Part shown: one piece after another, positions 38,828 to 47,836 of the stretch | Position numbering within the stretch: position 1 is the stretch's first letter | How the letters are laid out: each line of letters starts with the position of its first letter | From: Kamptonema formosum PCC 6407 | Lineage (GTDB): Bacteria > Cyanobacteriota > Cyanobacteriia > Cyanobacteriales > Microcoleaceae | NCBI RefSeq assembly: GCF_000332155.1 | Contig: NZ_KB235903.1 | Location: 2,656,839 to 2,720,838, forward strand | Reading direction: 5' to 3' | DNA: 64,000 bases | Notes under the pieces: generated by a model | Told to the model about the DNA's origin: nothing | Database searches by the model: none | The model's input: the letters and a program-made list of their open reading frames with translations, nothing else | Program-made: the position numbers and the translations under genes

Positions 38828-39616
38828 ATGCCTAATCCGTTTCCAGGGATGAATCCATACTTAGAAAATACTGATTTATGGGCTCAAGTACATCACTTGC
38901 TGATTAGTATGATTTTGGAGTCTTTAGTCCCGAAATTGCTTCCAAAATATAGAGTTGATATTGAAAAGCGAATTTATGAAATTAACGGAGAAGAGTCTCT
39001 GTTAGTAGGTATTCCTGATGTCATTGTCCAACCTTCGTCAAATCAAACAAACTCTACGAATTCTAATGTCGCCGTTGCAGCACCCCCTGCTAAATCTTTA
39101 AGAGTGAGAGTGCCTATGCCTATAGAATTTAGGGAAGGCTATTTACCAGTAATAGATATAGCCACCAAGGAAGTTGTGACAGTAATCGAGGTGCTTTCAC
39201 CCGCCAATAAAAGACGTGGCAAAGGACGCGAAATGTATGAGGAAAAGCGGGAGAAAATAATTGCAACTCGCACCCATTTAGTTGAGATTGATTTACTACG
39301 TAATTGGCAACCTCTTCCAGTTTTTGGTAACGATATCGAGGCTAATTATCGAATTTTGGTCAGTCGGGGAAATCAACGCCCGATGGCGGATTTATATCTT
39401 TTTAATTTAGCCAATCCAATTTCTTCATTTCCGTTACCTTTACGTTCAGGTGATGTAGAACCTATTGTAGATTTACAAGCTTTACTCAATGGAGTTTATG
39501 ACCGCGCCGCTTATGATTTTAGAATAGATTATAATAGTGAAGTTGTGCCGTCGTTGTCAGAATTAGATACTATTTGGGCAGATAGTTTATTGCGAGAAAA
39601 AGGATTGAGAGTCTAA
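38828..39616 (+). CDS. DUF4058 family protein (copy 1)
   Basis: A 262-residue protein beginning MPNPFPGMNPYLE, the signature of DUF4058, a family abundant in cyanobacteria. Internal conserved blocks are KYRVDIEKRIYEI, LVGIPDV, VTVIEVLSPANKR and HLVEIDLLR. These include restriction-fold-like hints (an IEVLSPANK stretch resembling D/E-x-K), but no function is established. An AGGAG site precedes the ATG. It is followed after 32 bases by a close paralogue. Confidence 0.85.
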   Translation: MPNPFPGMNPYLENTDLWAQVHHLLISMILESLVPKLLPKYRVDIEKRIYEINGEESLLVGIPDVIVQPSSNQTNSTNSNVAVAAPPAKSLRVRVPMPIEFREGYLPVIDIATKEVVTVIEVLSPANKRRGKGREMYEEKREKIIATRTHLVEIDLLRNWQPLPVFGNDIEANYRILVSRGNQRPMADLYLFNLANPISSFPLPLRSGDVEPIVDLQALLNGVYDRAAYDFRIDYNSEVVPSLSELDTIWADSLLREKGLRV

Positions 39617-39648
39617 TAGAAGTAAGTCAATTAACAGGAGTTAAATCT

Positions 39649-40437
39649 ATGCCTAATCCATTCCCAGGTATGAATCCCTATTTAGAAAGTATTGATTTTT
39701 GGCCAGAGGTACATAATCGCTTAAATGTAGCAATTGCTGACGCTTTAGTTCCCCAACTACTACCCAAATATCGCGTCGCTATTGAGAAGCGGATTTATGA
39801 AATAAATGGTGAAAACTCTTTATTGGTCGGAATTCCCGATGTCTCTATACAACGCAGACAAACGCAAACTAACCCGATTAATTCTAATGTCGCCCTACTC
39901 GCCCCAACTGCTACACCATTGAAGGTAGCAGTACCTATGCCTGAAGAGATTAGAGAAAGTTATTTAGAGGTTATAGATTTAGCAACTAAGGAAGTGGTGA
40001 CAGTAATTGAGGTACTTTCACCTGCGAATAAACGACCAGGGAAAGGGCGGGAAATGTATGAGGAGAAGCGGGAAAAGGTGTTCGGAAGTCGCACCCATTT
40101 GGTGGAGATTGATTTATTGCGTGGTTGGGAACCTCTTCCTGTTTTTAATAATGATATTGAAGCTAGTTATCGAATTCTGGTGAGTCGGGGAAATCAACGT
40201 CCGATGGCGGATTTATATTTGTTTAATTTGCCTGATGCAATTCCTACTTTTCCTTTGCCTTTACGTTCGGAAGATGAGGAGCCAATTGTAGATTTGCAAG
40301 CTGTGTTAAATATAATATATGACCGAGCTGGATATGATTTTACTATAGATTATAATGGCGATCTTGTACCGCCCCTGTCAGATGAGGATGTTATTTGGGC
40401 AGATACTCTCTTGCGAGAGAGAGGGTTAAGGGAATAA
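39649..40437 (+). CDS. DUF4058 family protein (copy 2)
   Basis: A 262-residue paralogue of the preceding gene with the same length and block order. The two are near identical in VTVIEVLSPANK, GREMYEEKREK, RGNQRPMADLYLFNL and the C-terminal IWAD-LLRE-GLR. They differ mostly in residues 20-35 and 65-95. The upstream context (aggagttaaatctatg) is the same as in copy 1, so the duplication included the ribosome site. Likely a two-gene operon; function unknown. Confidence 0.85.
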   Translation: MPNPFPGMNPYLESIDFWPEVHNRLNVAIADALVPQLLPKYRVAIEKRIYEINGENSLLVGIPDVSIQRRQTQTNPINSNVALLAPTATPLKVAVPMPEEIRESYLEVIDLATKEVVTVIEVLSPANKRPGKGREMYEEKREKVFGSRTHLVEIDLLRGWEPLPVFNNDIEASYRILVSRGNQRPMADLYLFNLPDAIPTFPLPLRSEDEEPIVDLQAVLNIIYDRAGYDFTIDYNGDLVPPLSDEDVIWADTLLRERGLRE

Positions 40438-40454
40438 TGGCAGTAGAAGGTGCA

Positions 40455-40665
40455 ATTACCAATTAGCAAAGAAGGGGCTAGGGGCTACGATGCTCAGGAC
40501 TAGGGAAAGAGGTAGAGAGGGGAAGAAGGGAAGATGGGGAAGGTACCAATTAGCAATTAGCAATTAGCAATTAGCAATTAGCAATTACCAATTAGCAATT
40601 AGCAATTAGCAATTAGCAATTAGCAATTAACAATTACCAATTAACAATTACCAATTACCAATAGG
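40455..40665. repeat. Large heptamer repeat array (aattagc / aattacc)
   Basis: More than 15 head-to-tail heptamers (aattagc with aattacc and aattaac variants) fill 40545-40665. They are preceded by ggggcta and gaaggg simple repeats. This is the largest such array in the window, in a 358-base gap. There are no unique spacers, so it is not a CRISPR array. Confidence 0.9.
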
Positions 40666-40795
40666 ATAATCATCCTCAACAACTAACAATTTTTGCGGAC
40701 TTTTGCTAGAACCCAGGGGGTGAGAAACCTGACCAGTGGGGGGTAGTAAGTAAAAATGGTAGAAAAGGTGAATAATAAAGTAATGATGAGGTAAT

Positions 40796-42001
40796 ATGAT
40801 TCTACAGAGGTCAAATACTTTGGAAAAATTAGCTAGTATAGAAAAGCCGATCGCTTCTGGGAATAAAGCCGTAGAAATCACACCCCAAAATCCTCAAGCC
40901 TGTTATGACCAGGGTAATGCTCTGGTACAATTAGGACGCTTCCAAGAGGCGATCGCGTCTTGGACTCAAGCTGTCAAACTTAATCCTGACTTTCATGAGG
41001 CATGGTACAATCGCGGCGTAGCCTACAGAAAGCTCGGATGCAATCAAGAGGCGATCGCTGACTATGACAAAAGTCTAGAAATCAAACCAGAGAATGCTGA
41101 AGCTTGGTACAATCGAGCTAATGCTCTGAGAAGTTTGGAGCGATTTGAAGAAGCGATCGCTGACTACGACAAAGCTTTACAGATTAGACCGGAATATCAT
41201 GAGGCATGGTCAAATCGCGGCAATACTTTCGTCAATCTAGAACGGAACGAAGAGGCGATCGCAGACTATGACAAAGCTTTAGCAATTAGGCCAGATTACT
41301 ACGAAGCCTGGTACAACCGAGGCATGGCCTTGAAAAGTTTAGGAAAATTTGCAGAAGCGATCGCTTCCTACAATCGAGCCCTAGAAATTAGACCAAACTT
41401 GCATCAAGCATGGTACAATCGCGGGATTGCATTGGCAAATAGTGGCGAATTTGCAGAAGCGATCGCCTCCTATGACAAAACTTTAGCACTCAAGCCCAAT
41501 GCCTGGGAAGTTTGGAACAAAAGGGGAACAGCTTTAGTCCAGTCAGGACAATTAGATGTCGCGATCGCCTCTTGGGATCGAGCCGTAGAATTAAAACCCG
41601 ACTATCACGAAGCTTGGTACAATCGCGGTTTAGCACTAGCTAGCTTAGAGAAATTTGCAGCAGCGATCGCTTCTTGGGACAAAAGCTTAGAATTCCACCC
41701 AGATAACCGCGAAGCTTGGTACAATCGAGGCATAGCCCTAAGCAAATTAGAGCGCATAGAAGACGCGATCGCCTCCTATGATAAAGTTCTAGAAATCAAA
41801 CCCGACGATGCCGCCACACTTTATCACAAAGCAGGCCTGTACTGCCAACAAAACAACACCGACCTAGCGATGGAAAACCTCCAACGCGCGATCGCACTCA
41901 ATCCTAAAAAATATCGCAAACTCTGCAAAACTGACTCAAAGTTTCAGAAAATACAGAAAGATGTGCGCTTTGTCGCTTTAACTCAAAATAAAGCTAATTG
42001 A
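40796..42001 (+). CDS. Ten-repeat TPR protein
   Basis: A 401-residue protein composed almost entirely of ten 34-residue tetratricopeptide repeats of the AWYNRG-A---LG--EEAIA-YDKALEI-PD type. No catalytic domain or signal peptide is visible. TPR solenoids bind partner proteins; the partner is unknown. Nearly every repeat encodes its EAIA motif with a gcgatcgc octamer, so HIP1 sites recur at about 102-base spacing. The first 30 residues are non-repeat and the start has no clear ribosome site. Confidence 0.88.
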   Translation: MILQRSNTLEKLASIEKPIASGNKAVEITPQNPQACYDQGNALVQLGRFQEAIASWTQAVKLNPDFHEAWYNRGVAYRKLGCNQEAIADYDKSLEIKPENAEAWYNRANALRSLERFEEAIADYDKALQIRPEYHEAWSNRGNTFVNLERNEEAIADYDKALAIRPDYYEAWYNRGMALKSLGKFAEAIASYNRALEIRPNLHQAWYNRGIALANSGEFAEAIASYDKTLALKPNAWEVWNKRGTALVQSGQLDVAIASWDRAVELKPDYHEAWYNRGLALASLEKFAAAIASWDKSLEFHPDNREAWYNRGIALSKLERIEDAIASYDKVLEIKPDDAATLYHKAGLYCQQNNTDLAMENLQRAIALNPKKYRKLCKTDSKFQKIQKDVRFVALTQNKAN

Positions 42002-42054
42002 AATAGAATGCCACCAATACAATCGGCATTACTGAGCACCCGTACCCCCAAATC

Positions 42055-43578
42055 ATGCACGCACTGGACAAAACCGAAGCAAAATTCGCTCTTCTCAAAA
42101 CCCGCCTGAGCGAAATTAGTGACATCGAATCAGCCGCAGCCGTGCTGCACTGGGATCAGGCAACCTATATGCCAATTGCCGGGGCCAGTGCTAGAGGCCG
42201 CCAACTGGCTACCCTCAAACAAATTAGCCACGAAAAATTCATCGATCCCGCGATCGGACAACTGCTAGAAGATTTGCGCCCCTGCGAAGCCAGCCTCCCC
42301 TACGACTCTACCGCAGCCAGTCTGATCCGCATAGCCCGCAAAGACTACGATCGCGCCGTGCGAGTCCCCTCAGAGTTCATGGCCCAATTCTCCCGCCACC
42401 AAGCCGCCTGCTACGAAGCTTGGGCAAAAGCTAAGGCCGACAACAATTTCGCCGCCGTAGAACCCTATCTGGAAAAAACTTTAGAATTAAGTCAAGAATA
42501 TAGCGACTTTTTCCCTAATAACGAACATATTGCCGATCCCCTGATCGACTTAAGCGACTGCGGAATGACAGTTGCCAACCTCCGGCCCTTGTTTGCCGAA
42601 TTACGTCAGGAATTAATCCCAATTGTAGACGCGATCGCTTCCCAACCTTCCGCCGACGACTCCTGTTTACACCAAGATTTTCCCGAAAGTCAGCAGTTAG
42701 AATTCTGCCGCACAATCATCGAGCGTATTGGTTTCGATTTTAAGCGAGGACGGCAAGATAAAACTCTGCACCCCTTTATGACCAACTTTTCTATAGACGA
42801 CGTGCGAATTACTACCCGCGTCTATGAAAATAACCTCGCTCAAGCACTTTTTAGCACGATCCATGAAATGGGACACGCCCTTTATGAATTGGGCAATTCT
42901 CCTGAATTTGAAAGCACGCCTCTGGCCGGTGGTATTTCTTCCGGCGTTCACGAAAGTCAGTCCCGGTTATGGGAAAATTTAGTCGGTCACAGTCGTGGCT
43001 TTTGGGAGTGTTTCTATCCGCAGTTACAAGGCGTATTCTTGAGGCAATTAGGTCAAGTTTCTATCAATACATTTTATCAAGCGATTAATAAGGTAGCTTG
43101 CACGCCGATCCGCACTGATGCTGACGAAGTAACCTATAACCTGCACGTGATGATCCGCTTTGATTTGGAATTAGCACTGCTAGAAGGCAAGATCGCAGTC
43201 CGCGACCTCCCCGAAGCTTGGAATGAATGCTATAGAAGAGATCTGGGTTTAGTTCCTGCCAGCGATAGCATTGGAGTCATGCAGGATGTCCACTGGTATG
43301 TGGGGACAATTGGGGGAATGTTCCAAGGTTACGCCCTCGGCAATTTGATGAGCGCTCAATTTTACGAAGCTGCCCTTAAATTCGATCCCGAAATTGCCGT
43401 TGAAATTGAACAAGGAAACTTTAGTTTACTCCACAACTGGCTTAAAAAAAATATCTATCAGCACGGGCGCAAATACAGCGCCGCCGAACTGATGGAGCGC
43501 GTTACAGGTTCAGCATTAACTATTAAACCTTTTATAGGATACATTCGGCAAAAATATGGAGATTTTTATTCTTTTTGA
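42055..43578 (+). CDS. M32-family metallocarboxypeptidase
   Basis: A 507-residue enzyme of the thermostable carboxypeptidase 1 (M32) family, of full length. The zinc motif HEMGH lies at about His270-His274 within TIHEMGHALYELG, followed by the third ligand region SGVHESQSRLWEN. Other family marks are HPFMTNFSIDDVRITTR and IRTDADEVTYNLHVMIRFDLE. It removes C-terminal residues from peptides with broad specificity in the cytosol. It follows the TPR gene by 53 bases on the same strand but may have its own promoter. Confidence 0.95.
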   Translation: MHALDKTEAKFALLKTRLSEISDIESAAAVLHWDQATYMPIAGASARGRQLATLKQISHEKFIDPAIGQLLEDLRPCEASLPYDSTAASLIRIARKDYDRAVRVPSEFMAQFSRHQAACYEAWAKAKADNNFAAVEPYLEKTLELSQEYSDFFPNNEHIADPLIDLSDCGMTVANLRPLFAELRQELIPIVDAIASQPSADDSCLHQDFPESQQLEFCRTIIERIGFDFKRGRQDKTLHPFMTNFSIDDVRITTRVYENNLAQALFSTIHEMGHALYELGNSPEFESTPLAGGISSGVHESQSRLWENLVGHSRGFWECFYPQLQGVFLRQLGQVSINTFYQAINKVACTPIRTDADEVTYNLHVMIRFDLELALLEGKIAVRDLPEAWNECYRRDLGLVPASDSIGVMQDVHWYVGTIGGMFQGYALGNLMSAQFYEAALKFDPEIAVEIEQGNFSLLHNWLKKNIYQHGRKYSAAELMERVTGSALTIKPFIGYIRQKYGDFYSF

Positions 43579-43767
43579 AGGATTGCCAATAGCAAAACTC
43601 AGGAGTCAGACTAAAATTGGGTAAGTGGGTAATGGGCAATCGTGTGGGGTTTGTCCCCTGAGAGCGATCGCCCACGATCCATCTTTAATCTTTGTTGAAA
43701 AGTTCCCGGATGGTAAAATCCCACTGGGAAGTTTAGAACAGCCAAACTTTACTAAGAGGAATATTTT

Positions 43768-44442
43768 ATGCGTGTAGCTACTGTTGTAATTCTGAGTTTA
43801 CTGGCGTTTTTGGTTCCGGGGTTAACCAGGAGTGCGATCGCGGGCGATCGCACTAAATCTCTGACTGAACAGTTGGAGGAAAGCGGATTATTTACTCCTG
43901 GTGCTCAGGTCAAACCCGTTTTTGGGGAGGGAAATTCTGAACGCGAACTGTTTAATAAGCCTTTTTATCAAGGTTTGCAGGAACCCCCGAAAAAGGAAAA
44001 GACTGTATCGAAAGGTGCTAAAGGTGCTGAAGTAGCCGCCATACAGAAGCGTTTGCAAGCTCATGGTTTTAATGTCGGGGCGATCGATAGCGACTTTGGA
44101 TCGCGGACTGTCTCGGCTGTCAGCGCGTTTCAGCAGTCGAAGGGATTAAAGGCTGATGGGATTGTCGATCGCACAACGTGGGATGCTTTAAAGGATGAGC
44201 CGATGGTTTTAGCCCAAAAGCAGATTCCTGAGAGTAGTAAGGTATTGGCGAAGGGCGCAGCGGGTTCTAAGGTAAAGACGCTACAGGTGCGTTTGGAAAT
44301 GCAAGGTTACGATCCAGGGCCGATTGACGGGATTTTTGGGGCGCGGACTTTGACCGCTGTCAAGGACTTTCAAGCCACTAATAATTTAAAAGTGGATGGC
44401 ACTGTCGATGAGGCCACTTGGAAGGCTTTAGGTGGGAAATGA
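43768..44442 (+). CDS. Secreted peptidoglycan-binding protein (two PG_binding_1 domains)
   Basis: A 224-residue protein with a signal peptide (about 1-25). It has two PG_binding_1 domains at about 88-145 and 157-222, each with the pattern GA-G--V-ALQ-RL---G---G-IDG-FG--T--AV--FQ. There is no catalytic domain, so it may be a wall-binding accessory protein. A good AAGAGGA ribosome site precedes the ATG. Downstream is tRNA-Leu. Confidence 0.9.
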   Translation: MRVATVVILSLLAFLVPGLTRSAIAGDRTKSLTEQLEESGLFTPGAQVKPVFGEGNSERELFNKPFYQGLQEPPKKEKTVSKGAKGAEVAAIQKRLQAHGFNVGAIDSDFGSRTVSAVSAFQQSKGLKADGIVDRTTWDALKDEPMVLAQKQIPESSKVLAKGAAGSKVKTLQVRLEMQGYDPGPIDGIFGARTLTAVKDFQATNNLKVDGTVDEATWKALGGK

Positions 44443-44524
44443 TTATGTGGTGGGGGTTTGAGGAATTTTTATTTTTCTTTACCCCCTTTTCTGTTTTCTG
44501 TGTTATGATTGTTTTTGGCTTAAC

Positions 44525-44606
44525 GCGGATGTGGCGGAATTGGCAGACGCGCCAGATTTAGGTTCTGGTTCCGAAAGGAGTGAAGGTTCAAGTCCTTTCA
44601 TCCGCA
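44525..44606 (+). tRNA. tRNA-Leu (anticodon UAG)
   Basis: The acceptor arms gcggatg and catccgc pair fully. The D-arm region, the anticodon stem ccaga/tctgg around the loop tttaggt (anticodon tag) and a long class II variable arm are present. The T arm has loop ttcaagt. No CCA is encoded; the discriminator is A. The length of 82 bases suits tRNA-Leu. Confidence 0.95.
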
Positions 44607-44618
44607 TTGTTACAGTCT

Positions 44619-44740
44619 TTGACACTCCCCGGTCTAAAGACACGGGGATTCTTAAGGAGAAACTTTGGGGGATGAATCCCGCCAAAGTTTAATTCTTAAA
44701 GGGTTTGTCAACAACCCACTACTCACTCGCTCAATAATAA
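44619..44740 (-). ncRNA. Candidate omega (reRNA) overlapping the tnpB 3' end
   Basis: The tnpB C-terminus and right end contain a strong stem (aaactttgg / ccaaagttt with an inner ggga/tccc, 44660-44690) and the terminal ccccg/cgggg hairpin. This is where TnpB guide RNAs are made. The guide would be the flank beyond the right end, agactgtaacaatgcggatg, which includes the last bases of the tRNA-Leu gene. The 5' end is not defined by sequence alone. Confidence 0.45.
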
Positions 44741-45950
44741 TTGAGTCTATGGCTACTTTTGATTTTCGGATGATATTTGCCGCGCCATTAACATCGGCAT
44801 TGATTAACAACCCAGTGCTAGAACGGTAAAGACCTCGTTTAATTCTTTTACCAGACGGTTGCCAATTGTCGGGTTTTTCACCAACTTTCACTGGCAGTAA
44901 ATCTCGGTCTAAGAAGCTGGCTTTTGATGTGTAAGATTCGTCTTGCTCTACAAATCGCCAACCCCTTAAGTCACACTCTTGCCTGAGCCTATCTTTAACT
45001 TTAGCTGTCGGTATTTGGACAAAGTTCTGGTTAGTCTTACCTCCCATATTGACTTCTTGTTTCTGTCCTTTATTCCAACCAAAGACTAGGACGTTAATTT
45101 GGCGATCTTCACAATAATCTATGATGGTTCTAACTGCTTTATTGACGGCATCTCTCATCCTTCTGGCGCGAGTTTCTGACAACTGTTGCAGTCTATGAGA
45201 CGAAAAACCTTTAGGTAGCTTACATTGATCGTGTACTGATTGTACCCGTGCTTTTTCCTTGTTCAACCATTGGTTCCAAGACTTCAATTTGTGACCATCA
45301 ATAATAAATGGCTTGCCATTACTAGAAGTGCAAGTTAACCAGTTATTGATGCCATGATCGATACCTAAAATTCCCGTTACTTCCAAGCTACAGCTAGGGG
45401 CTTGTTTGGTTAGACTTTCGTGTACAAATTCGACCCAAACCTTGCCATTTCTAGGGATTAGTCGAAGTTCTTTAATCTGGCAATCTTTCAAGCGTTCCGG
45501 TAAAGTCACCCAGAGAGCATCTGTCCCAAAGTGTTCTTTCCCTTTAGTTCCCAGAGGTAATCTCACCCGATTACCGACTACTTTCAAGGCTTGCCCAGGG
45601 TATGAAACTTGGTACATTGCTCCCTTGGTTCTGTACTTGGGCAATCTCGGTTTTTGATTAAGTTCTCCTTTCTTGGCTAACCTTTCTAAGGCTCGGAAAG
45701 AGCTAAAGGATTCAGCAACAGATTTGAGGGATTGTTGAGCCACTTGCGAGTAAAGTAAACCGTAATTCTCGTTGGGTTTGGCAATTTTGTACAGGTCTGG
45801 GTATTTAATTGCACCTTGGTCTTTGAAGTACTGTTGCCGACTTTCGTAAGTGCCGACATTAAACAGATTATTTGACCATCTTAAGATTTGCTCGACAATG
45901 GTTTTGTCAAGTCCCTTTAAATGCCAAACATCTTTTTGCACTGCATACAT
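44652..45950 (-). CDS. tnpB: TnpB RNA-guided nuclease-like protein
   Basis: A 432-residue TnpB/OrfB protein. The ATG at 45950 has GGAGG 9 bases upstream; an in-frame TTG at 45959 is too close to it. RuvC-I Asp is at about 198 (GIDHGI) and RuvC-III Asp at about 386 (ADVNGAANI). The usual RuvC-II Glu position reads VLVFGWN with no acid. A Glu at about 338 in DESYTSKASFLD may replace it, as in TnpB variants with a rearranged site. The Cys4 zinc knuckle is missing. It would cut DNA guided by the RNA from its 3' end, keeping the element at its site. Confidence 0.88.
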   Translation of the reverse strand: MYAVQKDVWHLKGLDKTIVEQILRWSNNLFNVGTYESRQQYFKDQGAIKYPDLYKIAKPNENYGLLYSQVAQQSLKSVAESFSSFRALERLAKKGELNQKPRLPKYRTKGAMYQVSYPGQALKVVGNRVRLPLGTKGKEHFGTDALWVTLPERLKDCQIKELRLIPRNGKVWVEFVHESLTKQAPSCSLEVTGILGIDHGINNWLTCTSSNGKPFIIDGHKLKSWNQWLNKEKARVQSVHDQCKLPKGFSSHRLQQLSETRARRMRDAVNKAVRTIIDYCEDRQINVLVFGWNKGQKQEVNMGGKTNQNFVQIPTAKVKDRLRQECDLRGWRFVEQDESYTSKASFLDRDLLPVKVGEKPDNWQPSGKRIKRGLYRSSTGLLINADVNGAANIIRKSKVAIDSIIIERVSSGLLTNPLRIKLWRDSSPKVSP

Positions 45951-46231
45951 TAATTTCAACCTCCTTTGATTAATTGTACTATATTTAGAAATATCTAACT
46001 GGGAGACTAAAGTCTCCCTCGCCCTTTCATCCCTGGACTAAAGTCGCAGGGTTTTCAGGGTATTTCTTATAAAATTAAAAGTTGCGAGTTCCAAGTGCGA
46101 TCGCGCTTGGAATTTCTGTTTTTTTTGACTTTATTCATCCAAACTATTAATTCTATAGCAACTGCCAAGATCCTATAAAAAAATATGAGGAGATCGCACC
46201 TATCAGAGCATATCTCCTCAACCCAAAACCT

Positions 46232-47404
46232 CTAAGCAAACCGAATCTTCAAATAATCATCCTCCATCTTAGCACCAGCAGGCTGTAACGCTGCTAAGGC
46301 TTGCGGCAATACCAAATTCCGCCGATGATTGCCAATCGTAATATTCAACTCATCCGCTGACTTACTCAACTTAATTTGATCCTTGGCAATTCCCGGTAAA
46401 TACAGTTCCAAACTATATTGATTCTGATCCTGAACAATTCTTACTGTATTTTCCTTGTAATAAACTTGGCTCGGATCTTCATCACCATAAAGCGTTTCCT
46501 TCAACCGATGCAAAGCCGCCAAACCGCACATTTCCTCAGAATAAAGCGGTACTTCCTTCACAGGTAACGGCATAAAATTATCGTGAATCTCCTGCCGATA
46601 TTGCTGCTGATTCTCCTTCCACCGCTTAAAAAATGGGTCTGTTACTTCATCGGGAATAATCCGATTTGCTACTACCATGTCTGTTGCTACATTGTACAAA
46701 CTCAAATAAGCGTGAGCTCGCAATGATTCTTTAATTACCATCTTTTCGGGGTTGGTAACTAATCTCACTGAAGTTTGAGTATTATCAGTTAAAACCTTTT
46801 CCAAAGCTTCAATCTGTTCGTAAAACTCATAAGGTGCATCCATCACTTCTTTATTCGGCAAAGAAAAACCCGCAATTGGTCTAAAAATTGGTTCAACTAA
46901 AGGTCTGAGTGCAACAGAAAGACCTTGCAACGGTTTGTAAAATTTTCTCATGTACCAGCCGCCAACCTCTGGCAAACTTAATAGTCGCAAAGCCGTACCA
47001 GTAGGAGCCGAATCGATAATTAAAACATCAAATTCGCCTTCATCGTAATGCCTTTTCATGCGGACTAAGCCAAAAATCTCATCCATTCCTGGCAAAATCG
47101 CTAATTCTTCAGCCTGGATGCCATCAAGACCCCGCGCTTGCAAAACTTGAGTAATGTAGCGCTTGACGGCTCCCCAATTTCCCTCTAATTCCATCAAAGC
47201 ATCGAGTTCAGCTCCCCACAAGTTCGGCTGTACCAGTCGTGCTTCGTGGCCGAGATCCATATCAAAGCTATCTGCTAAAGAGTGAGCCGGGTCAGTGCTC
47301 AACACTAAGGTTTTGTATCCCAATTCGGCGCAGCGGAGGCCAGTAGCAGCCGCCACTGAGGTTTTGCCGACTCCGCCTTTCCCCGTCATCAAAATTAAGC
47401 GCAT
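46232..47404 (-). CDS. ArsA/Get3-family ATPase with Hsp20-like tail
   Basis: A 390-residue single-module ArsA-type ATPase. It has the deviant Walker [16 protein letters not shown] at the N terminus, switch [15 protein letters not shown] and switch [18 protein letters not shown]. The C-terminal ~75 residues (from about [17 protein letters not shown]) match the ArsA_HSP20 domain found in cyanobacterial and plastid members. There is no arsB/arsR context, so a role in arsenite export is unlikely; a Get3-like protein-targeting or chaperone function is possible but unproven here. It probably forms a dimer. Confidence 0.9.
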   Translation of the reverse strand: MRLILMTGKGGVGKTSVAAATGLRCAELGYKTLVLSTDPAHSLADSFDMDLGHEARLVQPNLWGAELDALMELEGNWGAVKRYITQVLQARGLDGIQAEELAILPGMDEIFGLVRMKRHYDEGEFDVLIIDSAPTGTALRLLSLPEVGGWYMRKFYKPLQGLSVALRPLVEPIFRPIAGFSLPNKEVMDAPYEFYEQIEALEKVLTDNTQTSVRLVTNPEKMVIKESLRAHAYLSLYNVATDMVVANRIIPDEVTDPFFKRWKENQQQYRQEIHDNFMPLPVKEVPLYSEEMCGLAALHRLKETLYGDEDPSQVYYKENTVRIVQDQNQYSLELYLPGIAKDQIKLSKSADELNITIGNHRRNLVLPQALAALQPAGAKMEDDYLKIRFA

Positions 47405-47446
47405 GAATTGTTAACCCCGTCTGAGAATTCTTTACATAATTTTACT

Positions 47447-47836
47447 TTAGCGGGTTTTTACGGGAAACAGGAGTTGTTTGAGTACGTCAAGGCGGGAACA
47501 GTTCCAGTAGTCGATGTGAGAGCTAATCAGGCCCTCGGTGTTAAGCTTGAGTTCGCTCCAACCTGGAACCGCAATTCTTGGCTGCCAGGGTACGGGAACA
47601 GTCCAGCTTAATGTCCAGCGTGTTTCTATGCGATCTCCGACCTGCGAAATGTTGTGTAAATCTAGTTTTATGTCCTTAAAAAACGTACTCATAAACCCGA
47701 TCATTTGTTGGTAGCGATCTATGCCTTTAAATCGATTCATCGGGTCTTGAAAGTAAACTTTTTCTGCATAAATGCTATAGGTTTGAGCGGCGGGAAATTT
47801 CTTGTAATCTTCTTTTAGTATTTCAATTATATCCAT
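47447..47836 (-). CDS. DUF2358 protein (NTF2-like)
   Basis: A 129-residue protein: DIIEILKEDYKKFPAAQTYSIYAEKVYFQDPMNRFKG, then a DRIETRWTLSWTVPVPWQPRI beta region. This matches DUF2358, an NTF2/SnoaL-like fold conserved in cyanobacteria and plants with no known function. It is on the same strand as the ArsA-like gene, 42 bases upstream of it. An opposite-strand frame at 47408-47611 is ignored as a shadow. Confidence 0.85.
   Translation of the reverse strand: MDIIEILKEDYKKFPAAQTYSIYAEKVYFQDPMNRFKGIDRYQQMIGFMSTFFKDIKLDLHNISQVGDRIETRWTLSWTVPVPWQPRIAVPGWSELKLNTEGLISSHIDYWNCSRLDVLKQLLFPVKTR

Larger units (their letters stand above)
44619..46055 (-). mobile_element. Solo TnpB (IS605/IS1341-type) insertion element
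   Basis: A unit with a tnpB gene and terminal hairpins but no tnpA transposase. The right end has the hairpin ccccg/cgggg (44627-44647) ending near ttgac at 44619. The left end has gggagactaaagtctccc (46001-46018) and a ccct...aggg stem to about 46051. Boundaries are approximate. The element lies 12 bases from the tRNA-Leu 3' end. Lacking tnpA, it would need a Y1 transposase acting in trans. Confidence 0.75.

Noticed and set aside
40545-40665. Regular repeats suggesting a CRISPR array
   Set aside because: Units are 7 bases, contiguous and without unique spacers; no cas genes are present.
44619-46055. Autonomous IS605-type transposon
   Set aside because: No tnpA (Y1 transposase) reading frame is present on either strand beside tnpB.
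46232-47404. Arsenite efflux ATPase
   Set aside because: There is no arsB or arsR, only one ATPase module, and it has an Hsp20-like tail typical of a different subgroup.
47408-47611. Plus-strand open frame of 67 codons
   Set aside because: It lies mostly opposite the DUF2358 gene, has no homology signs and no ribosome site.
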